DNA of 64,000 nucleotides from Hygrocybe punicea (GCA_963556145.1 OY744464.1:4340001-4404000), one strand, 5' to 3'. Shown: positions 33,028 through 47,880, counted from the stretch's first letter. A program made the numbers and translations. Notes: generated by a model from the sequence alone, not told the origin.

Positions 33028-35182
33028 TCATGCATTCAACATGCCTTGTTCCAATTTTGGAACCTCCACCTGCATTGACGGTTCATTGTCATCAGTGGAT
33101 ACCATACTTCGGCCAGTATGGAGGAGAACTTGTTTTTCTATGAGAGCGTCTTTCGGTAATGTCTTGACAACTAAAAACAATGTAGGTACGTGAAGCTGCT
33201 TGAAGTAAGTCGGGGTGTAGCATGTGACGAAATTGTGTAACCTTTTCATACATTCCATGGGCTCTCTTGGCGTGTAGCACGTGTTCTCGATTAGTGAGCC
33301 AATACAATGCAGTCTGAGTGTGACCACGCCAACCTCCACCAGAATTGTTCTTCAAGGCGTCTGTGATTCGAAAGACGTGCTGGAATGACAAGGCAGATTC
33401 AAGAGCTAAAGATCGAGGCGACGGTAGAGCAAGACTGCTAGGAATCAAGCCAATTTGACCGGAAACAAAGACCCGTTCATTCACCTACAAGTTCATTTAT
33501 CAATGCTTCTGATTTTGTGCAATGGTGCATACCGTGATTGCCTGTGAATAAGGTCCGATGTTCGCAGGCGCCCAATAACTTAGACCTTGCACGTGAAGAG
33601 CCTGTCGTTCGTCTGGTGTACATTCCGCATATGCAATGCAGTCGAGTTTCAAACGGATGGGCGGAGGTAGACTGACAGCCACACATGCGCGTGCAGGAGG
33701 ACTAGCACCAAAGAATGCGGCGTAAATCGCGTTCACACGTGTGAAGAGATGCATGGATGAGAGAAATAGATTGATGTTGGCGCAATGTGAGAGATTGAGT
33801 GAATATCTAGATAGAGCGCCTTGATGTGGAGAGTTTGGAAGCGTCACAAAATGAAAGGTGACTGGGACGTACCTTCGAGTTTACGAAAACACTCTTGCAC
33901 CTCTGCCTCTATAGAAATATCTTCAACTGGTGAGAAATCTCTGTGTATATTTGAGATGGCGATCCAAGAATTTAGTTTCTTGCTCGATATACCGGTTTGC
34001 CATGGTTCTCCACGATTTTTTGGCAGATAAAACTGATCAATTCGTCCTGACATGGCCGACTGGGTTTCTTGCGATGCCTCGACAGCCTCTTGCACTGCTA
34101 TGAAATCGGGCCCCAGAAGGGGTGGTATACAAACGTCAAGTAATGGAAGGTCAGCCTTCCGTTCAAGAAGAGCATGTTTGATTCGGAGGAAAGCAACAGT
34201 AGCAAAGTCGTTATCGGAGTGGATCACAGTTTCCACATCACTCCTATGAAATCCGTATTTATACTCACACGTCAGTGCAGTTTCAGGATGGACGTACAAG
34301 GTGATACGGGACTTGAAGAGGGGGCAGTCGAGTGTTAACGTCTCGTATTCACCGCCCTCACCGCAGATGTGAGATCCATAGAGGTCATTCTGCTGATGGA
34401 GCTATTGACCGCCTTAATTATGAGTAGAAGGGAACTCACCAATCTGATCAAGGTAGGTTGCATGTCTGCCAAAGTCTTGCCCAAGTGTTTCGTCGTGAGC
34501 CCAATCCCCGCGACTTTGATCAAAATCGCCTGCATTCCCGCCTCAATCATTTCACACAGCAGCTCGCCCTGGTTTCTTTGCCAGAGGTAACACAACGGGG
34601 TTAATGAGAGGCGACGGCAGCTAATTTCGCTACGAATCAGACCGGTTTGGATGACTATATAGTATGCCTACACATGCTCCACACGTACTCTCTGATAGTT
34701 TGATAGAATGGCGCCTACCGAGACGCCTTGAATGTCTGGATGATGAGACTAGCCAAATATCATAGATCAGCGCCCATGAGTATTCCTAGGTGCATGACAG
34801 ATATACTTTGACCGTGGATAGAAGGACACATAGATCCTCTGTCTCATCACCTTGAACACCATCATCATCGTTTGGATTTCGACTGCCATATTCAGACCTT
34901 TGCTCCACAGCGTTTCCCAGTATAATTCTTTGATAGAGCGGTACATCAAGCGCACGTGTAACGAACTTGATAGCATCTTGTCCCACCGTCTGGTATAGGT
35001 ATGAATCGAGTTCTTCTAGTTTGTACAGTCAGATCAGACGAAGGATATAGGATTAGCACCAAACCTTTTCCGCGTTCTGGCCCCAATGAAGCTGCAGCTA
35101 CGAGCTGATGGCCGTTTTGAGAACAATGCAGGAGATTGTAGCAGCTGTCTTTTCCACCACTCAGCAGCGCGACGTATTTCAT
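33028..35182 (-). CDS. DPH6: diphthine-ammonia ligase with C-terminal RidA-like domains
   Basis: The N-terminus MKYVALLSGGKDSCYN carries the PP-loop ATP-binding SGGKDS of the adenine-nucleotide alpha-hydrolase fold. It continues with DELDSYLYQTVGQDAI, then NQGELLCEMIEAGMQAILIK, HLGKTLADMQPTL and YGSHICGEGGEYETL, all diagnostic of DPH6, which amidates diphthine on elongation factor 2 to diphthamide. As in other fungi, two YjgF/RidA-type domains follow (NSWIAISNIH..., then HVQGLSYWAPANIGPYSQAI with VFVSGQIGLIPSSL). The last intron is 33196-33241 and the final exon 33028-33195. The start codon is 67 bp from that of FRS1 on the other strand. Confidence 0.9.
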
Positions 35183-35194
35183 GACGATTCACGA

Positions 35195-35206
35195 CATCAC
35201 GTGATG
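35195..35206. promoter_or_regulatory. perfect 12-bp palindrome with E-box core in a bidirectional promoter
   Basis: CATCACGTGATG lies in the 67-bp space between the start codons of DPH6 (35182, minus) and FRS1 (35250, plus). It is a perfect inverted repeat around CACGTG, the type of site bound by bHLH factors such as Cbf1. Regulation of both genes by it is inferred from position. Confidence 0.5.
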
Positions 35207-35249
35207 TTTCGCACAATTGACAGTGACTGGATTTCGACAAATTTCAACG

Positions 35250-37585
35250 ATGCCTACGATAGCAGTCGACAAAGCAGATCTCTGGGAAAGACTTGGCCAC
35301 CAATACTGTAACGCATTCTATACTTAGAATTCTGACTTTGTCTGATCATGATCATTTCCAGCTCCTGAGGCATTCGACAAATTATGTTTTGAATTTGGTC
35401 TGGAACTTGATGAAGATGTGGGCAGTTAGTTCCATGTTTGAATTTTACTGACTATGATATAGACCACCGAGGAAGTAGAAAACGCAATCAGGAAAGGGTT
35501 GCCTTCTGAACGTCCCGTAAAGATTGTCGTTTCTTCATGGAGATGACTCTGATTTATTGACGGTGTAGCAACTGAAAATAGAGATACCAGCCAATAGGTA
35601 CCTAGAAATTCAGAAACCGAAACCTATGTCCTGATGAATGGTCTCTTGAGATATGATCTCCTTTGTATAGAAGGAATCTCTAGGGCTCTTCGTGTTTTTT
35701 TGCAGAAGGACCAGACGCCCCACTACAAGATGTCGTTCCCACCTGGCGGTGAATCCAGTCTTCTGACAGTGACATGCAGTCCCGATGTACGTTCACCCCT
35801 ACTCAAACCACCTCTCCACTTATGAGTCAGAAAGACTATCAAAGTCCGGCCTTATTTTGCATGCGCCATCCTACGCAACGTCACATTCACCCCTCGATCA
35901 TATGCATCTTTCATAGATCTTCAAGAAAAACTCCATCAGAATTTGTGTAGACGGCGACAACTAGTTGCAATTGGAACCCATGATTTAGACACTATCAAAG
36001 GACCGTTCAGGTACGAGGCGCGACCACCTAGAGACATCAAGTTTGTGCCACTGGGGAAAGACTTGGCGTACAACGCTGAGGAACTGATGACATTGTACGA
36101 GGTATACTCTAAACTGTCTTGTAGTTAATTTGCAAGTTATTCTCATTCCTTCTATTCAGTCGGACAAACATCTGGCCAAATATCTCCCTATTATTCGGGA
36201 CTCGCCCGTCTATCCAATCATCTATGATTCAGACGATCGTGTGCTCTCGATGCCCCCAATCATTAACTCCGAACACAGTAAAATTACTTTGAACACACGA
36301 AACATCTTCATTGATGTCACAGCGACGGACGCAACAAAGCTTGCCATAGTGGTCAACATCGTTTCTACTATGTTTTCCGAATACTGCGAGGATCCTTACA
36401 CGTGAGAACCATACACATATTTGTGAGCCAGTTGCCTGATTTTCCGGCCGCAGCATCGAGCCTGTGAAGGTAGTTTTTCCAGACGGCCAGACGTGCATAA
36501 CGCCCGACCTTTCCCCACGTCATACAACCGCTCATGTGTCATATGTCAACTCTTGCACGGGCCTCTCCTTATCTCCCTCTGAAATATCAGTGCTTCTTCA
36601 AAGGATGACTCTGCAATCCTCCGTATCCCCTACCAATACGGATGAACTCCTAGTAGAGATTCCCGCCACGCGACCCGATATATTACATGAATGCGACATC
36701 ATGGAGGACGCCGCCATTGCATTCGGGTACAACAAACTACCTGACACATTCCCTACCACAAACACCGTTGCCCAGCCGTTGGCAATCAGCAAGTTGAGCG
36801 ACGTCGTGCGCACCGAATGGGCATATGCGGGCTGGGTAGAAGTTCTCCCTCTAATCCTCGTACGTTCTTATATCTCATTCTCGGAATCACGCGTCCAACA
36901 TCTATCGACAAGTGTTCTCATGAAGAAAACTTTGAATGGATGAACCGGGATGATGATGGCACCAGAGCCGTCAAAATTGCGAACCCCAAGACTCTCGAGT
37001 TCCAAGTAGTTCGCACCTCCCTTGTCCCTGGTCTCCTCAAGACTGTTCGCGAGAACCGATCCCACCCACTCCCCATCCAGATTTTCGAGACCTCAGATGT
37101 TGTTGTCAAAGATACCACGCTTGAACGCCAGGCGCGCAACATTCGGCATGCCGCGGCCGTGTGGTGCAACAAGTCAGCGGGTTTCGAGGTGGTGCACGGG
37201 ATGCTGGATCGAGCCATGAAGATGCTGGAAGTCCCGAGGATCATGAGCACGGATGTGCACTCTTTGACTGGGTACTATATCAGGGAAAGAAGCGGTAAGC
37301 TCTTACTGGAGCTCTTGTTTGTTTCGTGAGACCTCATACCGCACAGATCCAGTCTATTTCCCTGGCCGTGCGGCGACTGTGTATTATCGAGCGCCTCCAG
37401 TCAAGTCTTCTGCGTTAAGCACAACAACTGCGATAGACGTAGCCCGTAGCCGGGAAGATACTGAAATTGGTACGCTTGGAATTTTGCACCCGAGTGTCTT
37501 GGCAAGGTTTGAGATTGGATACCCTTGCTCTGCCCTCGAGTTCAATCTTGAACCCTTCCAGAAGGAGACGGAGTGGACAGATTAA
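35250..37585 (+). CDS. FRS1: cytosolic phenylalanyl-tRNA synthetase, beta subunit
   Basis: A multi-exon gene starting [19 protein letters not shown]. PheRS is an alpha2-beta2 enzyme that charges tRNA-Phe; the beta subunit holds the editing B3/B4 region and the B5 domain. Landmarks in order: [87 protein letters not shown] and [16 protein letters not shown]. Then the B5-type segment ETPATRPD-like [20 protein letters not shown], followed by [25 protein letters not shown], and the end [12 protein letters not shown]. Length and order match yeast Frs1. The alpha subunit gene lies only 8 kb downstream, on the other strand. Confidence 0.92.
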
Positions 37586-37795
37586 GGATTCGGGAAGTAT
37601 TATTGTCAGTTCCAGAGATGAAATGTCAAATCTACCATGAGATACTTAAAATTAAATGTACAAGAAGGCGACTGCACGCGCGATGAGTACAAAGAAAGCC
37701 GGGTCCGTCAAGCCATGACAGGGAAATTTGAAAAAGAGCGATAACACCGTGACGGCAAAAACCAATACTATACTCGCGTCTTTTACGCTGTTCCG

Positions 37796-39427
37796 CTAGA
37801 TCAACCCGGCCGCCCTAAGATCATCCTGCAGTCGCCTCTCATTCCGCAACACCTCCTGAATCCGGGGATTGCGATTGGGGTCCGTTGAGTCCACGGGTAT
37901 CATGAGCGCGCGCTCGGCGAGATCGAGGCGATCGTTGCCCTCGCTCGAATCATACTCGCGTTCCCTACTGTCCGTCCGCGTACTTCCTAGCCCAAAGCCT
38001 TGCCGCAGTAGCGCACTGTTGGAGACTACGTTGAGGTTAAAGAGGGTATCAAATTGCGTTATGACGGAGTTCGCAGGTGGTGAAGCAGATGCAGCTGGCG
38101 GTGCATTCTCGCGCTGGGAGGCCATAATACCTCGTTCCCAGCGTTTAACGCGCCAGAAGCCAAGGAGGGAAGTGAGAAGGATGAACCACCCTGCGAATAT
38201 CAATTAGATGGATCTCTTAACACCAGATCGAGCAAAACAACGTACCGATTGTCATTAAGAAAAAGGACAGCCACTCTGTGGCCGCAGCGGCTACTAGAAC
38301 ATTCGTCTGCGAGTCGTCGAAGTTCGTCGTGGTTGTCGTGCCATTGTGTAGATTTTTGTAATAGTCATTTGCTTCCGTTGCACTCTCCATTGTCGGAGCA
38401 ACATCCGGGGTGTCTCCTACCCTCCATCCACCCAAACCATCTTGGGCGCCTTCCACCTTGTTTCTGATCGAAAAGCCATACTGGATAAGCGTGACGCCCA
38501 AACCCGCACGCGAGCCAAGGCGTGCAGCGTGGGTGGTGTGGAGAAGGTAGGTAAGCAGGAATCCGACGAATTGGAAAGAGATGGATATGAGCATGTTCCA
38601 GAGAAAGGAGAAGAGGGTACCAGTGGCCCTTTGATGAGGGAAAAAAAGTAAAAAGAGTAAATCGACATGATATGGGAGTACTTACAGGGAGTCGACAATC
38701 ATTTCACCAACGCCATCAGAGGAAAATGGGGCATGTACGGTCGTTTCCCAGTAGGGAGGTACAGCGTCAGCTGAACGAAATATGTAAGTTCGGTATCTCA
38801 ATCAAGTTGAACGAGATGGCACCTTGTGCATGTGCATAGGATGGCGGTGCCTCCGCTCTTGCCACCTCCGGTACTAGATACGTGGCGTCACCTGCAAAGT
38901 TATGTGTATTGCTGATATCACAGAAGCGGGCCATAGGTACCTTCTGTTGCTCGTACAGGGCGTGAAGGTTTGGCGGTGACGTTGGCAAACACGCCGTCAT
39001 TGTGTAAACCGCCACCGACAGCGCCGGCTGGGGGGCGATGCGCCAGTCCTAAACGTTGAGAAAACCGAGAGGGTAGGAGAGAAGCTGCCGCTCTCTTGAA
39101 CCAACCTCTTTCTGGACCAGGAACACCAGGATCTAGGGAAAACGAAGGAACGACGCCATTTGAATTTCCGTGATCGTTTGGGAGGGCGACGGAGGACGGA
39201 GCTGGAGGAGAGCCTGGGGGAGGGTAATCATAGTCGACATTTTCAAAGTCGTACGTTCGAGATGATTGAGTGTGAACAGGTTCGGGAGTTGCTGGGTTCA
39301 GTGGTTGAAACTCTGAGGCTGTGATGCGGTCGTTTTCGTCTTCAGTTTCATCGAAAGCTGCTTCCATCTCACTCTCGGTCTGTTGGTCTGAGCGTGGATT
39401 GGGCAATGGTGCATAGCGGTGAGACAT
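37796..39427 (-). CDS. BSD2/NDFIP-like metal homeostasis membrane protein
   Basis: The gene starts MSHRYAPLPNPRSDQQ at 39427 and runs through several short exons to a stop at 37796. The N-terminal half is acidic and Pro-rich and contains a PPSY motif (EAPPSYAHAQ). Then come GVGEMIVDSLATGTLFSFLW and three hydrophobic segments (ISISFQFVGFLLTYLLHTTH, a second near ATEWLSFFLMTIG, a third WFILLTSLLGFW), separated by a GLGVTLIQYGF turn. This is the fungal Bsd2 / animal NDFIP pattern: an adaptor in Golgi and endosomes that recruits Rsp5/Nedd4 ubiquitin ligases through PPxY motifs, for example to sort metal transporters. A charged C-terminal tail of about 110 residues follows. Confidence 0.8.
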
Positions 39428-40313
39428 CAGACGAGTTGTGTTACCTGGCGTAGTAAGGAACTCGGAAAGCTGACTCAGCAGCCATTAAGGCACCTGATCT
39501 TCCCACAGCAATATTGCAATGACTTATCAGGAGACGTAGGGTTTATAACACAGGAGACGGAGGTTTTGCCATCAAATAATACTAGAGGAACCTTGCTTAA
39601 TGTGTACAAGTGACATATACAAAATTTGACCTGAGAGCACCACCATTCCTAGATAGTCTGGCATAAGCTCATGACACAGCTACAGCCTGAGGTACTAGTG
39701 TTTGAGAAGTCAGTGCAGTACACAAAAAATCTATAAATTCTGATTTGGTCATACAATTCTTTGTGTTTGTTAAAATCTAGTTTGTATGTGTACAGGTAAT
39801 CGGGTGAGGACGGACAAATCGGGCAAACCCGGGTTCACGAAATTCTGGCTTGCAAGAATTGAGATACTCAAATATTGAAATTATTTTTGTTGTTATCATA
39901 AGTCCGAAAATGTTGTAAAAAGTAAGGTTATCCAAATGCAGTATTCACACCAAAGATAGTGCAACCAAGTTTTAGATTATTCGGTCTCCAGATATTCAGG
40001 CACAAAGCCACGGGTTTACTTACACCATTCCACAACCAGGTTGATAATGTCATTATTGAATTCCAACTCATTGAAAAGATGCTGGTTCAGTGAGTTATAA
40101 GACCCACTACCTAAAGGTAGCGGGAATATCACACAGTGACTTCATAACAGTGGTTCTACAGTGTCCAAGACCTTGACCGCCTAACGAATGCCGTGTATAT
40201 CTATCTCTGGCGCACGAAAAGGTGTGCAGGGCACTGGAGATGCATTCCCTGCACAAGCTGTAGTAGGTCAGGAAAGGCCGTAATGTAGGCTTTCAAGTTG
40301 GCACTTACAAATG
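39428..40313. other. 886-bp AT-rich intergenic stretch, no gene seen
   Basis: No conserved frame on either strand and no recognisable tRNA or terminal repeat. A GC-rich island (GGGCAAACCCGGGTTC near 39822-39837) stands out in the AT-rich sequence. Old transposon debris is possible but unproven. Confidence 0.4.
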
Positions 40314-40820
40314 TCACGAAACGTATAATTTGGTTCTGTTCGCTTTCCTCACCAATCTGTTCACCCGTTGACAACTCTCCATCCGGGCCTCCATCATACT
40401 CTCAAACAACTCCAGGACTCGCACACCAGATCTGGACCCTCGATCTGCACTCGAGGGACGTCTAATACGTGGTTGCGGAATCCCCTCCAGTCTCAGCTTG
40501 AAATTCTGTTTCCGCCGTAACCATCGCGTCGGGGATATTGGCGGTGTGGTAGTTGGCTCTACTTTCACAGCCATGTCTTCTGAGATCGTACAGAGTGTTG
40601 TAGCGGCTGAAGGAACCTCAGCTGCTGATTCGGTGCTGCTGGTTGATGGTTCCAGCTCAAGAGACGCTCGAGTCCGATGCACCCACATCATTTCCTGCTG
40701 GTAGAAGGAAACGAGAGATTCCAGAAGTTGGGTGGTTGAATTGTCGGGCGGAGGTGCTCGCGGAGAAAAGGGCGGTGTGTGGAGGGTGGGCAGCGATTTA
40801 AATTTTGGTTGGGCGTGCAT
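40314..40820 (-). CDS. hypothetical protein
   Basis: Intronless, 168 codons from MHAQPKFKSLPTLHTPPF. An N-terminal Pro-rich part is followed by a helical segment (TQLLESLVSFYQQEMMWVHR), a Thr/Ser/Glu-rich linker, and a basic, probably helical end (VLELFESMMEARMESCQRVN, then RLVRKANRTK). No family is recognised. A TATAAATA on the minus strand near 40866-40873 lies about 50 bp upstream of the start, which supports it as a real gene. Confidence 0.5.
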   Translation of the reverse strand: MHAQPKFKSLPTLHTPPFSPRAPPPDNSTTQLLESLVSFYQQEMMWVHRTRASLELEPSTSSTESAAEVPSAATTLCTISEDMAVKVEPTTTPPISPTRWLRRKQNFKLRLEGIPQPRIRRPSSADRGSRSGVRVLELFESMMEARMESCQRVNRLVRKANRTKLYVS

Positions 40821-41058
40821 GGTGGGGGAGGCTATTATAATTCTGGATCGTCGCGACGGTGAAAATATTTATACAATCAAGCGGTCTCGACCGGCAACAG
40901 GGCTTTATGTGGAAGAGCATGTTTCAGGCAGTGCGAATTCTAGGCAACTTGTGATTGGTCTCGGCCTGGAGTGCGGCCAATCATAAGGAGTTACAGATTA
41001 TGTAAGATCAGTGGTGCAAACAATTCCAATATTAATGATTGGCTCCGAGTCGCTCACC

Positions 41059-41894
41059 ATGATCTTCACTACACTCCTCAGTTGTTCGCTGCTACCTTTG
41101 ATTCTTGCAGACTCTCAGCTAAGACTGCTGCACAGGGTATACCACCCCCTTGAACCTCCAATCGAGTTTGTAGAGCGTGGCTCCCTCCTTTTTTCGTCCG
41201 GCACACCGGGCACAGCGACATTTCAACCGTCGGAGAACCTGGCACATGATCTGCTATATTTCGCCGAAACTCTGCAGAGTCTAGATGGCGCCCTGTACCA
41301 GATCGCCCTGGAACGCAAAGATGGCACTGCGGAGAGTCATTGGGGCTTTTCCTCTGTCAAAGCAGTGCGTACGTTCAGCTACCCTGACTCCCATGTAAAC
41401 CATGATCGTGTACAGTGTCACCTACCTTACCACACGGAAGACCACCTCATCGTTCATGTGACCCATGCAGGCCAACCCTTTGCCCTCGACTATTTTCTAT
41501 CGCCTGTTCCTCATGATGGCACCTGTCACAAGCAAAAGACGTCTGCAGACCCACTCAATTTCCCTCGGTTTTCCAATACGACCGTGTCACTCCGTTCACC
41601 CAAATTCCCTCTGTTGTGAGCATCGCTTATTTTCATTATTCCCATTGACCAATAATCTTTGGCGTCGATAAAGACCCGCGTTACGGACTCCTCCACCGCT
41701 GACGGCACAAGGTGCACCTATCCAACCTGAACCTGAAAAAACATTTATCCAAAAGTACTGGATATATCTTTTGGCGGCGGGATTTGCACTGCGTGAGTAG
41801 TCTCATCTTTGTGTTTACCCGTACCAGTATTCATTATGGTTCAGTCATGGCTGGAACGACTGCTGAGGAAGAGGCTCCAAAACGTCGTGATTAG
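41059..41894 (+). CDS. EMC10: ER membrane protein complex subunit 10-like
   Basis: Three exons (41059-41615, 41674-41792, 41845-41894) give 241 residues. The start at 41059 (MIFTTLLSCSLLPLILADS) gives a clear signal peptide. The luminal domain reads HRVYHPLEPPIEFVERGSLL, then FAETLQSLDGALYQIALER and HLIVHVTHAGQPFALDY. A single C-terminal membrane segment (YWIYLLAAGFALLMAG) ends in a short charged tail (EEEAPKRRD). This layout fits EMC10, a subunit of the complex that inserts tail-anchored and multipass proteins into the ER membrane. The splice choice at 41793-41844 was made because it yields the expected membrane anchor. Confidence 0.7.
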
Positions 41895-41981
41895 ACTTAC
41901 ATGATCACATGATTATTTATTTAATAATTCTTCACGACTGCGACTTGACTATCGCTGGCGCCGTGTGTATGAAATAAACCA

Positions 41982-42605
41982 ATGAACGTATCCATTCGAA
42001 GAGTCACAGAGGCAGATTGCCCCTCGCTCTCTCACATCTGTCTCCTTACCGCCAACGCCGGTACTACTGCTGAGCATCTCCACAACTACGGTGAACTCCC
42101 CGGCCTCGTTTATGCTGTTCCCTACGTCAAACTCCCCACTACATTCGGGTTCGTCCTTGTCGTGAATGATACCGCCGAAGTGGTAGGTTACGTCCTGGGC
42201 TCGACCGATACTAGGGCATTTGAACGCGAGGCCGCTTATAATTGGTGGCCGGCCCTCCAAGAGCAATATCCTGTAGCCACCGAAGGTGCAGTTGATAAAG
42301 AAGCAGACGAACGATATCGTAGGCTCATTCAGAATATGCCCTCCGCTCCCGAGCCAAATATCACGTTTTCACCTGCGCATCTGCACATTGACATATTGCA
42401 GTCATACCAAGGCCAGGGATTAGGGAGGCGATTGATTGAGACGGCGGTTGACTATCTCAAAGGGGAGGGGATCAATGCGCTTTGGATTGGGCTGGATCCG
42501 AAAAACGAAACAGCGAGGGGATTTTATGCTAGGCTGGGGTTCCGCGATATCGAGGCCTCACCGCCAGGGAATATGGGGCTGAACTTCCAGACTTGGAGCA
42601 GGTAA
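41982..42605 (+). CDS. GNAT-family N-acet­yltransferase
   Basis: A single-exon frame of 207 codons. It begins NVSIRRVTEADCPSLSHICL. The acetyl-CoA-binding motif A is clear (HIDILQSYQGQGLGRRLIET with the QGxGxG-type loop), followed by motif B (IGLDPKNETARGFYARLGF). A central helical insert (residues about 75-125) distinguishes it from minimal GNATs. The substrate cannot be deduced. It follows the EMC10-like gene by 87 bp in the same direction. Confidence 0.8.
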   Translation: MNVSIRRVTEADCPSLSHICLLTANAGTTAEHLHNYGELPGLVYAVPYVKLPTTFGFVLVVNDTAEVVGYVLGSTDTRAFEREAAYNWWPALQEQYPVATEGAVDKEADERYRRLIQNMPSAPEPNITFSPAHLHIDILQSYQGQGLGRRLIETAVDYLKGEGINALWIGLDPKNETARGFYARLGFRDIEASPPGNMGLNFQTWSR

Positions 42606-42872
42606 GACCTTGCGTTACTCGACGGGAAACGTACACTTATAATCACATTTGTAGGGACATGGATACTCCCCCACGGCGTATATAATTCCCAGTCTGAACT
42701 CAAATAACCCTTGAAACACACCAGAGGCCTGGTTCTCTGTTGGCTGACAGCCGCCTCAATGCTTGATTTATTTAAATCTGACTAAATTTCATGCTCCCAT
42801 CCCATTCATCTGTTACCCTTTCTTAACACTGGTTTTTCCCTCGTTTCACAACGTTCTTCCAATCGTTCACCA

Positions 42873-45462
42873 ATGTCCCGCTTCAATGTGGCTCCTGACA
42901 AGTACACCCCCCCAATCCCTCCTAGATCTGCGGCACTTCGTCGTGAGGCTCGTCATTATCCAGGCCCTCACCAAACTGTACCGCAGCCCCTCTGCTCTGA
43001 ACATCATTCGGCGCCACAGTGGCACATCCCCGTATATCATGGAACCGCGCAAATGGGCGCGGATACCGACAGCATTGAGGAATTTCCCATTCGAAGGGTC
43101 AGCCAGGTCCCCCCAGTAGTGCCGGACGACCAACGTCGTGACTCTGCGGGAAGTAATGCAACTCTTTATGAGAACCGAGATGATGACCCGTACAGAAAAT
43201 ATTCGTTATCCTCGTACCAGCACCCTTATGACATCCCCCCGCCACCTGGTTCCTACCCCAGAGCACGCGAGTCAGCCATCCCGCCTCAGCCTCGCCGCTC
43301 TGCTCTGCGGCGTGGTGTCAGCTTTGCGGAAAGCGACCACGTGCGAGAATATGAACCTGATAACTCGGATAACGGCCCTCACGACATTGGTAACAAGGAT
43401 CACGAGAGGGAACTGAAGAGGCGGGGAATTCTTTCCAACTACCTTGATCTTTATGCTCTGGATCATACAGACCCACGTTCGGATGAGGGAGGAACACCAC
43501 GAAGGAAGATGAACCGAATGCCATCCCGCACGGATTCCGAATACTCCACAGGATACAATGCTTTGCGCGATAAGCGACGTCGTCGTGCCGATTCGATGGC
43601 GTCAATGGCTTCACTAGGCTCCGATATGTACGATGCTGACGACCCGCGGGTCACCGGCGTCCACAAAGAGTACCTTGATGACCCCGATGATTTGGAAAAG
43701 AATGCCCTACGACAGATGGACTATAAGACCCGTCGCAAGGTGAGGCAGCGGATCAAGATTGAATTCAATATATGCTGTGCGTCATTTTCTGTATTCTGGT
43801 TGACGTGTTTGTTCTGATTTCGTTTATGCAGCCGTGATACAGAGACATGAGTTCATAACAAAACTAGCACAAGCTCTCATGACGTTCGGTGCACCTTCAC
43901 ATCGAATCGAGTCTCAGCTCGTCGCTGCAGCACGAATTCTCGAGGTCGAAGCTGAATTTATACACCTACCGAATGTTATCATCTGTTCCTTTGGCGACCA
44001 GGAGACGGGAACGTCCGAAACGCACTTCATCAAATGTGGAGGTCGCCTTGCGCTTGGTAATCTTCACAAGGTTCATCTCATCTACCGCTCTGTTCTCCAC
44101 GATGAAGTCAGTGCCAAGAAAGCAACCGAGCAGCTCGAGGCTCTTCTGAAAGCGCCACCGCTTTACTCAACCTTCTTCCGATGCCTACTGGCATTCTTCT
44201 TATCTGCTCTGATCTGTCCCCTCGCATTTGGGGGCTCATTCGTCGACATGTGGATTGCTGGTGTCGGTGCATTTATCTTGTCTGGCCTTCAGCTTTGTGT
44301 GGCAACCAAAAGCGCGATGTACGCAAATGTGTTCGAGTATGTTCTGGTATTTTCCTGATCTGGTTTCCCAATATTGACGGAAATGCAACAGAATCACTAT
44401 TGCGATCTTTGTATCCTTTTCTGCTCGAGGTCTCAGCAGCATCAGAAGTCAAATTTTCTGCTACACTGCGATATCTTCCGCAGGCATAATTGGAATACTT
44501 CCTGGTTATCTCATTCGTGCGTTTTATTTTGGTACTCCCTCGGATTGGTGCTAACTTTCCCTATAGTGAGTAGTTCCTTGGAGCTGGCTTCCAAAAACAT
44601 TGTCTGTGGAAGTGTCAAGATGGTCTACGCCCTGATTTATACGCTCTTCTTGGTATGTGGGCGTTTTATACAACCTGAACTCGCCTGAATAATTGCGTTA
44701 CTACAGGGATTCGGTCTTCAAATTGGATCTGATCTTTACCTTCTCTTCGATCATGGTTCACGGGCAAAACTTGACGCACTGGCCGCAAACCTATCCACTA
44801 CTGTGGCCATTGCGGGGAGTTGGGCATCCGACAACACTACCACGAACGCAGGTGTCCCCCTTGTTGGAACGTTCACCTTTACACACTCCATTCCTCTTTC
44901 TGAAAAGAACATTTTTGACGGTTGCTACCGCCCGAAGTCCTTCCCGTGGTACCTCCAGCCTTTCCCCTTCTGGACCGAGTTTATCATCGTGCCGGTGTTC
45001 TCAATCCTCTCTTCGCTCGCGAATCTCCAGCCAATCAAGAGCAAGCAACTTCCTGTAATGGTCATCATCTCTTGTTGCTCCTATGCATCCAACAAGATTG
45101 CCAATCACTATATCTTTAACCGGTCAGATGTCGTTTCTGCCATTGGTGCGTTTACTGTCGGACTGCTCGGCAACATTTACTCGCGAAAGATGGGAGGTAC
45201 TGCGTTCACCTCTATGGTCACGGGTGTATTATTCTTGGTGCCGGTATGTTTCATTGTTTTTGTATCGTTACTGCCGCTAACCTTCATGTTGTCCCAGTCT
45301 GGTCTCTCACAAGCGGGTGGCATCACTGCTAATGGAAACGGTATTGACATCGGAGGCGCCATGATAGCAGTCACCATTGGCATCACCGTTGGACTGTTTA
45401 TGAGCCAGGCACTTGTGTATATGTTCGGATCTCGCAAGAGTGCTGCGGTGTTCTCGTTCTAG
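42873..45462 (+). CDS. ThrE/PRM10-type membrane transporter
   Basis: The first exon (42873 to 43776) encodes a long, charged cytosolic N-terminus with a conserved end (LRQMDYKTRRKVRQRIKIEF). After the intron the ThrE part starts (SVIQRHEFITKLAQALMTFG, then APSHRIESQLVAAARIL and LPNVIICSFGD). About ten hydrophobic helices follow, in two halves (ThrE and ThrE_2), including FGLQIGSDLYLL and SFPWYLQPFPFWTEF. This is the family of fungal pheromone-regulated membrane protein Prm10, related to bacterial threonine/serine exporters. The true substrate in fungi is not known. The gene ends at 45460-45462 with RKSAAVFSF. Confidence 0.88.
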
Positions 45463-45697
45463 TGTGGAAACACGAATTGGGTTTTGATGTGATTGGTTAT
45501 AGGGATAATGAGGGTGTTTCGATCGATGCAGATACTATTGTGAACTAGAACTCCCTGCATGGAAATCGTCTTGCATATATGAATGTTAAATCTTTCGAAT
45601 TCTAGGTCATATCACAATCCTGTGATGAACCGACAAAAGTAGTACAGACGTCTCTTTTCAACGTTTGATGAAGTTCACATTCCGCTGTGAGGTTGAT

Positions 45698-47773
<2,076 letters not shown>

Positions 47774-47880
47774 GTCCGAGTCGTAGCAATGTCGTATAAA
47801 AAATATTTTACTTAGCCATGACTATAAAAGGCAACATACCGCCCAAAGTCATGTGATTATCAGCTGCCTTTCGATTAGCA

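Noticed and set aside
39428..40313. tRNA or small RNA gene in the long AT-rich spacer
   Set aside because: I looked for the TpsiC-arm consensus and a matching acceptor stem and found none. GGGTTCACGAAATT near 39830 does not fold as a tRNA.
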